Position numbers and translations under genes: made by a program. A stretch of 64,000 bases of DNA from JALYJG01 sp033763555 (GTDB lineage Bacteria; Pseudomonadota; Alphaproteobacteria; UBA9219): the NCBI GenBank assembly GCA_033763555.1, contig JANRKK010000029.1:1-64000 (forward strand). Reading direction: 5' to 3'. Every line of letters begins with the position of its first letter. Within the stretch, counting starts at the first letter, position 1. A model generated the notes under the pieces. It was not told where the DNA came from, searched no databases, and was given only the letters and a program-made list of their open reading frames with translations. This document shows, in pieces, positions 8,688-16,337 of this stretch.

Positions 8688-9397
8688 TGGCGTGCATCAT
8701 CCGTTACAGTTCGCCCAATTTCGATGAGCGCGATCCCAAGGTGCCGTTGCAATATATCGTGCTGCATTATACAGGCATGCGCACGGGCGCGGAAGCGCTG
8801 GCACGGCTTTGCGATACGAAAGCGAAAGTCAGCGCGCATTATGTGATTGAGGAAGACGGGCGGATTTTCAAACTGCTCGATGCAGGCAAGCGCGCCTGGC
8901 ATGCCGGGAAAAGTTTCTGGCGCGGTGTGACGGATATCAACAGCGCCTCGTTCGGTATCGAACTGGTCAATCCCGGGCATATGAATGGCTACCGGGCTTT
9001 TCCGGCAGCGCAGGTGAAAGCCTGCAAGGAGCTGGCGCAGGATCTGATCGCGCGTCACAATCTGTCGGCGACGAAAGCGCTGCTCGGCCATTCGGATGTC
9101 GCGCCGGGGCGCAAGGAAGATCCGGGCGAATTATTTCCCTGGCGTGCGCTGGCAGAAGATGGCCTGGGCCTGTGGCCCGCAATCGAGGAAGATGATTATG
9201 GCCATGCCGATGACGGCGAGGTGCAGGAATTGTTGCGTGCCATCGGTTATGATTGCCCGGCGGATGGCGCCTATGACCGCGCAACCCGCGCAGCGCTGCT
9301 GGCCTTTCAGCGACGCTTTCACCCCGAAAATCTGACAGGCACGCCGGAAGCGGAGACTATTGCGCGGTTAAGAGCGACGGCAAGAATATATAAATAA
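8687..9397 (+). CDS. N-acetylmuramoyl-L-alanine amidase, Amidase_2 plus PG-binding domain
   Basis: 236 residues. The Amidase_2 domain (about 10-160) keeps the zinc His of YIVLHYTGM, a central HAGKSFWRG segment and the distal GHSDVAPGRKEDPGELFPW with the second zinc His and Asp-Pro. Residues 170-230 form a peptidoglycan-binding_1 repeat (LLRAIGYDCP, ATRAALLAFQRRF). AmiD-type enzymes cut the amide between muramic acid and the stem peptide, usually in recycling. No signal peptide is visible, so either the product is cytoplasmic like AmpD or the start is imperfect. The ATG at 8687 overlaps the djlA-like stop. Confidence 0.87.
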   Translation: MACIIRYSSPNFDERDPKVPLQYIVLHYTGMRTGAEALARLCDTKAKVSAHYVIEEDGRIFKLLDAGKRAWHAGKSFWRGVTDINSASFGIELVNPGHMNGYRAFPAAQVKACKELAQDLIARHNLSATKALLGHSDVAPGRKEDPGELFPWRALAEDGLGLWPAIEEDDYGHADDGEVQELLRAIGYDCPADGAYDRATRAALLAFQRRFHPENLTGTPEAETIARLRATARIYK

Positions 9398-9422
9398 CAG
9401 GCTATTTTTAGAGGGTAGCCTG
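9398..9422 (-). terminator. Inverted repeat between convergent amidase and Nudix genes
   Basis: CAGGCTA (9398-9404) and TAGCCTG (9416-9422) pair perfectly across an 11-base loop. Read on the minus strand the stem is followed by a T/A-rich stretch (TTATTTATATATT), so it could end the Nudix transcript. It overlaps that gene's 3' end. No long T run is present, so strength is uncertain. Confidence 0.45.
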
Positions 9423-10037
9423 CAGGGGCTGTCCCGGAAAAGCTGAAGGCATATTCAGCGTTAAAGCTTTTGATTTGCGCAGCGCTGCAGTATCCCGGAC
9501 AGCATACACAAGATTTTCCGAATCGGGCTGTCCGCATATCTCGCGTATGGCGGTTGTGACAGGCAGGAAAGCCTCAACGATTTTTCTGTAAGTCTCTCTT
9601 TTGTATCCAACACATAATTCCGGAATCTGTGGGAGATCGACCCAATCCATGGCGCTGAATTCTTGAGGCTCACCATCAGGTTCTGCAGTGACCGTGGGAG
9701 ATACACCATCTTTAAGAAGAAATGCCGCGCAGCTAAGTTGCGTTCGCCCTTGCTTGCCCCACGACAAGCTAAAGGGAGCGCTGTAGGCAGGAAATTCTCT
9801 GGAGGCTGCAATAAAGAAGACGTCTTCTTGGCGTAGCCCTGCTTCTTCACGCACCTCACGGAAAAAAGCATTTCGCAGAGGCTCATGGTCTTCCCAGCCG
9901 CCTTGAATCAGTTCGCATTTTTTGTGGCGTTTAAGTTCGCAATGTCCAACCAGAACTTGAGCCGCACGATTGAACATCAAAGCTGTGACAGTGGCGTGGT
10001 AACGCTGTCCTTCGTCTACAAATATTCTTATGGTCAT
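9408..10037 (-). CDS. Nudix hydrolase, RppH-like paralogue
   Basis: 209 residues. A complete Nudix box is present: GGWEDHE, then REVREEAGL, matching Gx5Ex7REUxEExGU. Catalytic glutamates are therefore intact. The domain covers about residues 15-160 and resembles the RppH gene next door, but with an extra 40-residue C-terminal tail. Family members hydrolyse nucleoside diphosphates linked to another moiety, including mRNA 5' triphosphates. The gene is on the same strand as rppH with a 73-base gap. Base composition looks more AT-rich than neighbours, which may mark later acquisition or weaker expression. The substrate is not predictable. Confidence 0.8.
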   Translation of the reverse strand: MTIRIFVDEGQRYHATVTALMFNRAAQVLVGHCELKRHKKCELIQGGWEDHEPLRNAFFREVREEAGLRQEDVFFIAASREFPAYSAPFSLSWGKQGRTQLSCAAFLLKDGVSPTVTAEPDGEPQEFSAMDWVDLPQIPELCVGYKRETYRKIVEAFLPVTTAIREICGQPDSENLVYAVRDTAALRKSKALTLNMPSAFPGQPLQATL

Positions 10038-10110
10038 GTCGCGCTCTTTTAAATTGTGATTACTTTGATATCCGGCACTTTAATGAAATCGGTCTGATGA
10101 TCAAGTCTTC

Positions 10111-10656
10111 TCAAGCTTTCCAGGGCGGCAATGTTTCGCCGCGGCGGATGGCTTCAGCCAGCGGCGTGAAGGCCTTAACCATGCTGTCATAAACGGGGCG
10201 TTTGAAATCGACAATCAGGCGCGGCGTTTCAGCCAGATCCGCCCAGCGCCAGGAAATAAATTCGGGATTTTCCGGCTCATGCTCGCCGGACAGATCGATG
10301 TCGCTGTCCTGTCCCAGAAAGCGCAGCGCGAACCAGTCCTGTTCCTGTCCCCGGTATTTGCCGCGGAACACCCCGCCGCGAAATTGCAGCCAGTCGGGAA
10401 AATCATAACGAAGCTTTTCCGGCATCTGCGCGATGATTTCGGCATTGTCGGTGCCGATTTCTTCCTTCAGCTCGCGCAGGGCCGTAATATGCAGCGGTTC
10501 ATCCTTTTGGATTCCGCCCTGTGGCATCTGCCAGGCGCCGGGACGGTCGCGCCGCTCGGCCACCAGCACCAGCCCCCGCGCGTTGAACAGGCACATGCCT
10601 ACGCTGCGGCGGTAGGGCAGTTTCGACGGGTCATAATTGGCAATGTTATCGACCAT
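10111..10656 (-). CDS. rppH: RNA pyrophosphohydrolase RppH
   Basis: 181 residues, usual length for the family. It has the YRRSVGMCLFN start typical of RppH, WQMPQGGIQKDE and RELKEEIGT (intact Nudix box) and the conserved tail motif VDFKRPVYDSM. RppH removes pyrophosphate from 5' ends of mRNA, starting RNase E-dependent decay in the cytoplasm. It lies 22 bases downstream of rsmI on the same strand, probably in one transcript. Confidence 0.93.
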   Translation of the reverse strand: MVDNIANYDPSKLPYRRSVGMCLFNARGLVLVAERRDRPGAWQMPQGGIQKDEPLHITALRELKEEIGTDNAEIIAQMPEKLRYDFPDWLQFRGGVFRGKYRGQEQDWFALRFLGQDSDIDLSGEHEPENPEFISWRWADLAETPRLIVDFKRPVYDSMVKAFTPLAEAIRRGETLPPWKA

Positions 10657-10678
10657 GAATCTTCATACCATGTTCATT

Positions 10679-11617
10679 TTATTTCCGCGACGCTCCGGAT
10701 TTCTTCGCCAATTTCAGGGCGCGGGCATAGATCTCGCTCTTTTTCACGCCCGTCAGGGTGCTGACGGCAGTGACGGCATCGCGCAGGCTCATATTTTCCA
10801 TATGTTCCCGCAGCAACGTATCGTCATCCAGTGCGACCGCATCGGTTTTTTCAGCACCTCCAACTAAAAGCGTCACTTCGCCCTTAACAGCACGGGTACT
10901 ATAAAAATCCGCAAGCTCGCCCAGCGTGCCGCGCCGTGTTTCCTCGAACAGTTTGGTCAACTCGCGTGCCACAGCAGAAGGGCGCTCGCCAAAAATGTCA
11001 GCGAAGTCCTTTAATGTATCGGCCAGCCGTTGCGGCGCTTCGTAAAATAAAAGCGTGACAGGCACATTGCTGAGCGTTTCGATAATTTTCCGCCGCGCGG
11101 CTTTTTTCGGCGGCAGGAAGCCGACAAACAGAAATCGATGGCTCGGCAGGCCTGAGCCCGCCAAGGCCGTCAGCGCGGCATTGGCGCCCGGAATAACCGT
11201 GACATCATGTCCTGCTTCACGGCAGGCAAGTACCAGCTTGTAGCCCGGGTCGGCGATCAGGGGCATGCCTGCATCGCTGATCAGCGCAACGGTCCCACCC
11301 GCCGCGAGCTGCTTGAGAATCACGGGCCGCTGCTTGTCCGCATTATGGTCGTGATAGGCCAGCAAGGGCTTTTTGATGCCGTATTTGGCCAGCATGCCGC
11401 CGCTGACCCGCGTATCTTCGCAGGCGATGCGATCGACCCGCGCCAGCGTCACAAGCGCGCGCAGGGATATGTCGCCCAGATGACCGATGGGCGTTCCGAC
11501 CACATAAAGCCCGGCAGGCAATTTACTTGAATCGCTTTCCCCGCTAGCCTCGACAATCTTTCGGGCGAGCAGCGGGTAATCCAGCGATGACTTCTTCTTT
11601 TCGATTCCTGGCGGCAT
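10679..11617 (-). CDS. rsmI: 16S rRNA 2'-O-ribose C1402 methyltransferase RsmI
   Basis: 312 residues. Tetrapyrrole-methylase-like fold with LYVVGTPIGHLGDISLRAL, ACEDTR, LISDAGMPLIADPG and the VIPGANAALTALAGSGLP loop that binds S-adenosylmethionine. RsmI methylates the ribose of C1402 in the decoding centre. The chosen start gives about 35 residues before the conserved core and overlaps, head to head, the first 31 bases of the LppC gene; a later start inside the tail is possible. GAGG sits 4 bases before the ATG. Confidence 0.93.
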   Translation of the reverse strand: MPPGIEKKKSSLDYPLLARKIVEASGESDSSKLPAGLYVVGTPIGHLGDISLRALVTLARVDRIACEDTRVSGGMLAKYGIKKPLLAYHDHNADKQRPVILKQLAAGGTVALISDAGMPLIADPGYKLVLACREAGHDVTVIPGANAALTALAGSGLPSHRFLFVGFLPPKKAARRKIIETLSNVPVTLLFYEAPQRLADTLKDFADIFGERPSAVARELTKLFEETRRGTLGELADFYSTRAVKGEVTLLVGGAEKTDAVALDDDTLLREHMENMSLRDAVTAVSTLTGVKKSEIYARALKLAKKSGASRK

Positions 11618-12882
11618 GCAGCCTCGCGCTTATGCTCAGCGGTTGTACGACAGCCTCCTGGATGAATCCATCCTCCTGGTTCAGTGGTCCGCAACAACAG
11701 GCCGACGCCGATGAAGCCCCCGTACCGGATGCGGCCCCGGTTCAGCCTGTTCAGGCCGTTGCCATGGCCCAGACGCAAAATCCGCCTCAACTAGGGCAGG
11801 TCCAGCCGCCTTTGCAACAGCCCATCCAGCCACGTCCGCCCGCGGCTGTGGCGCAAGGCAAATCCAAAGTTGCGGTGCTGCTGCCTCTTTCCGGTAAGAA
11901 TGCCGCGCTGGGTCAGGCGATGCTGAACGCGGCGCAGCTGGCCGTCTTTGATATGGGTGGCGGCAGCTTCGAGATTATGCCGCGCGATACGGGCAATGAT
12001 GAAGCTGGAGCGGAAAAAGCCGCGCGCGATGCCATCGCCAGTGGCGCGCAGCTTCTGATCGGACCTTTGTTCGCCGCGCATATCCCGGCGGTGAAGACTG
12101 TGGCTGAGCGTTCCGGCGTCAGCCTTCTGACTTTATCGACCGATACATCTCAATCCTCGCCGGGTGTTTTTGTCATGGGCTTTGCCCCCGCTGCGCAGGT
12201 GGAGCGTGTGGTGGGTTTCGCCATGACGCGTGGCGCCAAGCGTTTCGCCGCGCTGGTGCCGGATAATGCCTATGGCAATCTGGTGGGACAGGCGTTCCAG
12301 CTGGCGGTCGCGCGCGCAGGCGGCACCGTGATGGATGTGCAGACCTATGACATCGCCAAGCATGACAGTGCCGAAGAAGTGAAAGAGCTGGCCGCGCAAC
12401 GGGAACAGATCGACGCCTTATTTCTGCCTTTGGGCGGAACGGAACTGGCGCGCGTGGCCAGACAGCTCACCGCGGCAGGGTTCGATCGCAAAAGGCTGGA
12501 TGTTCTGGGGACAGGTTTGTGGGATGAGCCGGGCGCGGGAACGCATGATGCTTTTCTGACGGGTGGCTGGTACGCGGCACCGGATATTGCCTTGCGCCAG
12601 CGTTTTATCAGCGCCTACACCAGCACCTATGGGCAGGAACCGCCGCGCCTCGCGACGCTGGCCTATGATGCGACGGCGCTGGCTGCCGTGCTGTCCCGTC
12701 GCGGCGCGCGTTTCGACCGCGTAGCATTAACAAGCCCCAACGGCTTTGCGGGTGTGGACGGGATTTTCCGCCTGACGCCACAGGGGTTGGTGGAGCGCGG
12801 TCTGGCCGTCAATGAAGTGACGGCAAGTGGTAGCAGGATGATCGAACCCGCGCCGTCAAGTTTCCTTGATACGCATCGTTGA
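11587..12882 (+). CDS. LppC/LpoA-like penicillin-binding protein activator lipoprotein
   Basis: 431 residues. An N-terminal signal ends in a lipobox (LALMLSGC), so Cys20 should be lipidated. A Pro/Gln/Ala-rich linker (about 35-95) leads to a type-1 periplasmic binding fold (about 96-420) starting VAVLLPLSGKNAALGQAM. In gammaproteobacteria LpoA spans the periplasm to activate PBP1A; alphaproteobacterial homologues have only this C-terminal domain, so the activator role is by analogy. The gene is divergent from rsmI and overlaps its 5' end, a widely seen pairing. Confidence 0.85.
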   Translation: MTSSFRFLAACSLALMLSGCTTASWMNPSSWFSGPQQQADADEAPVPDAAPVQPVQAVAMAQTQNPPQLGQVQPPLQQPIQPRPPAAVAQGKSKVAVLLPLSGKNAALGQAMLNAAQLAVFDMGGGSFEIMPRDTGNDEAGAEKAARDAIASGAQLLIGPLFAAHIPAVKTVAERSGVSLLTLSTDTSQSSPGVFVMGFAPAAQVERVVGFAMTRGAKRFAALVPDNAYGNLVGQAFQLAVARAGGTVMDVQTYDIAKHDSAEEVKELAAQREQIDALFLPLGGTELARVARQLTAAGFDRKRLDVLGTGLWDEPGAGTHDAFLTGGWYAAPDIALRQRFISAYTSTYGQEPPRLATLAYDATALAAVLSRRGARFDRVALTSPNGFAGVDGIFRLTPQGLVERGLAVNEVTASGSRMIEPAPSSFLDTHR

Positions 12883-12889
12883 TTTTTCG

Positions 12890-12925
12890 CGCGGCAAAAA
12901 TTTTTCCCTGGATTGCCGCGTATTT
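12890..12925 (+). terminator. Possible terminator after the LppC gene
   Basis: CGCGGCAA (12890-12897) and TTGCCGCG (12913-12920) form a perfect 8-base stem with a 15-base T-rich loop, followed by TATTTTATTA. It starts seven bases after the stop codon. The tail is not a clean T run. The rest of the 254-base gap up to the next gene shows nothing certain; GATAAT at 13111-13116 may be a -10 for that gene. Confidence 0.5.
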
Positions 12926-13136
12926 TATTATTTGCGCGAAGATTGCATTTGAGCTTTTGCGCCGGGCAGGCGAAGAAAAGCCTATGGGGCAGGGAGAAAC
13001 GCGCTTTTGCAAAGATACAATCAATTTGAGATAGATCACGCGTAATTCTTTTACTTTCAAACACTTGGCCAAAAAATTCAGATTCTGTTAAGGCCCAACC
13101 CCCATAGTGTGATAATATAAAAAACGAGGATGGATT

Positions 13137-13805
13137 ATGTCGAAATACGCTGCACTGGAGATGGGACATATCGTTACCGCTGCGGCCCTGCAGCAGGCGG
13201 GCGCCCATCTGGCGCATACGCTTCCGGGTGGCCGGATGATCAATTACATCGTTGCAGGCAATCAACCAATCGATAGCGGCGCTATCGCTCTTCGGCGCGA
13301 TGAAGCCAGTTTTAAGCAGGCCAGAGCGGCTCTTGAAGGTCGTCCCGCACGCCGCGAACCTGCTGCCAAACCACAAGCCAGGCCGCCATCAAGCGCTGCC
13401 TTCCGTGGGCCTCTGGTTGCGCGTCCCCTGGATGCGACGCGCAAAGAGAATACATATCGGCTTAAGCAAGCCGGGCTCACGCAATCCGCAAGATTATATG
13501 AACAGGACATCAGCCGCCGTGCACCGCATGCGGCACGCCGCACGCGCAATTATGAAGCTTTGAAGCAACTGGATGGCCTGCCCAAGAACCGTACAATGTC
13601 TGTGGGCCAGATGATGCGGGGTTCGCCGGAGCCATTGATGGCTCCTCAGCCAACACAAGGACGCAAATCACTCGTGACCCGCGCGATGCATGCAGCTGCG
13701 AAAACCGCTCTTGTGCTCGACCCTGTTGCGCTGATGGCGATGGCTGCAACGCGCCCGTCAGGTCCGCGCCCCGGTGCGCAATCCCTGAAGCCCGCGCCAG
13801 CCTAA
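13137..13805 (+). CDS. Hypothetical basic protein
   Basis: 222 residues, not recognised. It is rich in Ala, Arg and Pro and strongly basic. The first 45 residues (EMGHIVTAAALQQAGAHLAHTLPGG) could form amphipathic helices; residues 65-165 are Arg-rich with many short helices and the C-terminus is Pro-rich. No signal peptide, membrane helix or catalytic motif is seen. AGGA about 7 bases before the ATG and codon use like its neighbours support real coding. The last four bases overlap the convergent hemW end. A nucleic-acid or membrane-phosphate binder is possible on charge alone. Confidence 0.6.
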   Translation: MSKYAALEMGHIVTAAALQQAGAHLAHTLPGGRMINYIVAGNQPIDSGAIALRRDEASFKQARAALEGRPARREPAAKPQARPPSSAAFRGPLVARPLDATRKENTYRLKQAGLTQSARLYEQDISRRAPHAARRTRNYEALKQLDGLPKNRTMSVGQMMRGSPEPLMAPQPTQGRKSLVTRAMHAAAKTALVLDPVALMAMAATRPSGPRPGAQSLKPAPA

Positions 13806-14956
13806 GCGGCTTCCAGCAGATATTTCAGAACGGCATCGAGTCTCTGGCGGCCTGCCAGAGTGGCTTGCAGCGTAGCAGCGCTGGCGGCGAGATAGCCTTC
13901 CTTTTCCAGCCGCGCGGTTTTCTCCGGCGCTATAAAATTCACCAGCGCGCTGCCGAATTTTTCCTGCCAGTCTGCATGCGCGATACCTTCGGCAAGCCGC
14001 AATCCCATCATCAGCACCTCGCGTTTCGAAGTTGTGTCGTCCAGCGCATCGCAGAGCCGAAGCCCATTGCCTTTTTTGCCGACATGCTCAAGCCAGACCG
14101 AAGGTGCGCGATGCGTATCGGTGGCGTAGCGCCCGCCGTTCAGTACATAGCGCCCATGCGCGCCGGGGCCGATGCCGATATAATCATCGTAATGCCAGTA
14201 GGCTAGGTTGTGACGGCTTTCCTCGCCCGGCCTGGCGTGATTGGAAATTTCATAGGCGGGCAGGCCCGCATCGGTCAGAATCGCCTGTGTGGTTTCATAC
14301 ATCGCAGCTGCTTCGGGGTCGGGCGCGGTTAGTTTTTCACCGCGTCCTGCCAGCGTGTAAAAGGCGGTGTTTGGTTCAATCGTCAGTTGATAGAGCGACA
14401 GATGCTCTCCCGCGAGGCTCAGCGCTTCGCGTAATTCAATTTCCCAGTCGGCAAGCTTCTGCCCCTGCCGCGCATAGATGAGATCGAAGGAAAAGCGCGG
14501 GAAATGCCGCGCCGCAAGCTCAATGGCTTTGCGCGCTTGCGCCGTATCATGCCCACGGCCGAGGAATTTCAGTGCCTCATCGCGTAGCGACTGTACGCCG
14601 AGCGACAGACGGTTGACGCCTGCCGCGCGGAAGCCCGAGAATTTTTCGGCTTCGACGGAGGTCGGGTTGGCTTCGAGAGTAATTTCCACATCCTCGGCCA
14701 TCGTCCAGTGTTCGGCGATGGAACCGAGAATGGTTTCAACGGTTTTCACTTCCATCAGTGACGGCGTGCCACCGCCGAAGAAGATCGAGGTCACGCGCCG
14801 TTGTGGCAAAAGCTGCGCGTAATAAGCCAGTTCCCGCGCATAGGCGTCGCACCATGCCTGATGATCGATGCTCGCCGCGACATGCGAATTAAAGTCGCAA
14901 TAGGGGCATTTCGACTGGCAGAAAGGCCAGTGGATATAGACAGCCAGACTCTGCAT
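13802..14956 (-). CDS. hemW: Heme chaperone HemW (radical SAM, formerly HemN-like)
   Basis: 384 residues. It starts LAVYIHWPFCQSKCPYCDFNSH; the CxxxCxxC holds the radical-SAM [4Fe-4S] cluster. FFGGGTPSLM, LEANPTSVE and RLSLGVQSL follow, then the HemN C-terminal domain. The short N-terminus without the extra helix of coproporphyrinogen dehydrogenase points to HemW, which binds heme and delivers it to respiratory proteins. Given the aa3 oxidase genes in the window this is a sensible housekeeping role. It is co-oriented with rdgB and rph, with a 3-base gap. Confidence 0.92.
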   Translation of the reverse strand: MQSLAVYIHWPFCQSKCPYCDFNSHVAASIDHQAWCDAYARELAYYAQLLPQRRVTSIFFGGGTPSLMEVKTVETILGSIAEHWTMAEDVEITLEANPTSVEAEKFSGFRAAGVNRLSLGVQSLRDEALKFLGRGHDTAQARKAIELAARHFPRFSFDLIYARQGQKLADWEIELREALSLAGEHLSLYQLTIEPNTAFYTLAGRGEKLTAPDPEAAAMYETTQAILTDAGLPAYEISNHARPGEESRHNLAYWHYDDYIGIGPGAHGRYVLNGGRYATDTHRAPSVWLEHVGKKGNGLRLCDALDDTTSKREVLMMGLRLAEGIAHADWQEKFGSALVNFIAPEKTARLEKEGYLAASAATLQATLAGRQRLDAVLKYLLEAA

Positions 14957-14959
14957 GGT

Positions 14960-15559
14960 TCAGCTAAAGGCTTGCTCGATCAATTTCCGCACCGCGATGC
15001 CGCGATGGCTGATGTCATCTTTTTCATCGGCCTTCATTTCGGCGAAGGTGCGGTTTTCGCCGCGTATCACGAAAATCGGGTCATAGCCGTGGCCCTTGCC
15101 GCCGCGCGGCGGCCAGCTGATATGGCCTTCCACTGTGCCTTCCACTGTCTCCACATGCCCGTCGGGCCAGGCCAGCGCAAGGACACAGACAAAAGAGGCG
15201 GAGCGGTTTTGCGCATCACCAAGCTCGTTATAGAGACGTTGCATAGCCTGCGCGTAATCCTTGCCAGTCGGTGTTTCGGCATAACGTGCCGAGTGAATGC
15301 CGGGCTTGCCGCCGAGCGCTTTGACACTGAGGCCGCTATCATCCGCCAGTGCCGGAAGACCTGTGGCCGTGGCCGCGGCGCGCGCTTTCAGAATAGCGTT
15401 TTCCGTATAGCTGGTGCCGGTTTCTTCCGGTTCCGGCAGATTAAAATCGGTTGCGGATTTGATGTCCTTGACGCGTGCGCCAAGCAAAGCGGTGAATTCC
15501 TTGAACTTGCCTGCATTATGCGTGGCGATGACAAGCTGAGATCCCTCAAAGCGCCGCAT
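14960..15559 (-). CDS. rdgB: Non-canonical purine NTP pyrophosphatase RdgB/HAM1
   Basis: 199 residues, family-typical. LVIATHNAGKFKEF at the N-terminus binds the triphosphate; ETGTSYTENAILKARAA, ALADDSGLSVKALGGKPGIHSARYA and FAEMKADEKDDISHRGIA are the conserved catalytic segments. It hydrolyses dITP, XTP and related deaminated nucleotides to monophosphates, keeping them out of DNA. It shares one base with the rph stop and is followed by hemW, the usual rph-rdgB-hemW operon. Confidence 0.95.
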   Translation of the reverse strand: MRRFEGSQLVIATHNAGKFKEFTALLGARVKDIKSATDFNLPEPEETGTSYTENAILKARAAATATGLPALADDSGLSVKALGGKPGIHSARYAETPTGKDYAQAMQRLYNELGDAQNRSASFVCVLALAWPDGHVETVEGTVEGHISWPPRGGKGHGYDPIFVIRGENRTFAEMKADEKDDISHRGIAVRKLIEQAFS

Positions 15560-16278
15560 CAGCTTTGGCCCAGGGCGCGTTTTTGAAGTTCGGTCAATTC
15601 GGCAATGCCTTTCCGCGCCAGTGTAAGCAGGGATTGAAACTGCTCTTCGGCGAAGGGCGCATGCTCAGCCGTGCCCTGAATCTCGACAATGCCGCCGGAG
15701 CCCGTGAAAACGAAATTCGCATCGGCCTGCGCGCTTGAATCCTCGGCATAATCCAGGTCCAGAACCGGCGTGCCATTATAAAGACCGCAGGAAATCGCCG
15801 CGATGGAATCGGTCAGGGGCTCGGCAATGATCTTTCCGGTTTTTTTCAGATGACGGCAGGCCAGCGCCAGCGCGACATAGCCGCCGGTGATGGAAGCCGT
15901 GCGCGTGCCACCATCGGCCTGCAGCACATCGCAATCCACCTTGATCTGAATTTCGCCGAGCGCCTTGCGGTCGACCACGGCACGCAGCGCGCGGCCGATC
16001 AGCCGTTGAATTTCCTGGGTGCGACCTGACTGCTTGCCTTTGGCGGCTTCGCGGTCGGTACGTTCATGCGTCGCGCGTGGCAGCATACCATATTCCGCCG
16101 TCACCCAGCCAAGACCTGAGCCGCGCAGAAACGGCGGCACTTTTTCATCAAGGCTGGCGGTGCACAGCACCTGCGTATCGCCGCAGCTGACAAGGCAGGA
16201 GCCTTCGGCATATTTCGCCGCACCGGGCTGGAAGGTGAAGGCGCGCAACTGGTCGGGGGCGCGTTTGGACGGGCGCAT
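15559..16278 (-). CDS. rph: Ribonuclease PH
   Basis: 239 residues. It matches RNase PH throughout: MRPSKRAPDQLRAFTFQPG, EGSCLVSCGDTQVLCTAS, GWVTAEYGMLPRATHERTDREA and GRALRAVVDRKALGEIQIKVDCDVLQADGGTRTASITG. This phosphate-dependent 3' exoribonuclease trims tRNA precursors. It is first in rph-rdgB-hemW. The heat-shock repressor hrcA that often lies upstream in alphaproteobacteria is not here; an EAL-domain gene takes that place on the same strand. Confidence 0.96.
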   Translation of the reverse strand: MRPSKRAPDQLRAFTFQPGAAKYAEGSCLVSCGDTQVLCTASLDEKVPPFLRGSGLGWVTAEYGMLPRATHERTDREAAKGKQSGRTQEIQRLIGRALRAVVDRKALGEIQIKVDCDVLQADGGTRTASITGGYVALALACRHLKKTGKIIAEPLTDSIAAISCGLYNGTPVLDLDYAEDSSAQADANFVFTGSGGIVEIQGTAEHAPFAEEQFQSLLTLARKGIAELTELQKRALGQS

Positions 16279-16337
16279 GGCGGAATTCCGGAAACAGGTT
16301 TCCGCCCTCAGTATCAGGTCTCAGGACAAAATGCCAA

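Noticed and set aside
12663..13376. 237-codon minus-strand frame over the end of the LppC gene and the 13137 gene
   Set aside because: No family features and no Shine-Dalgarno; it crosses two better-supported genes.
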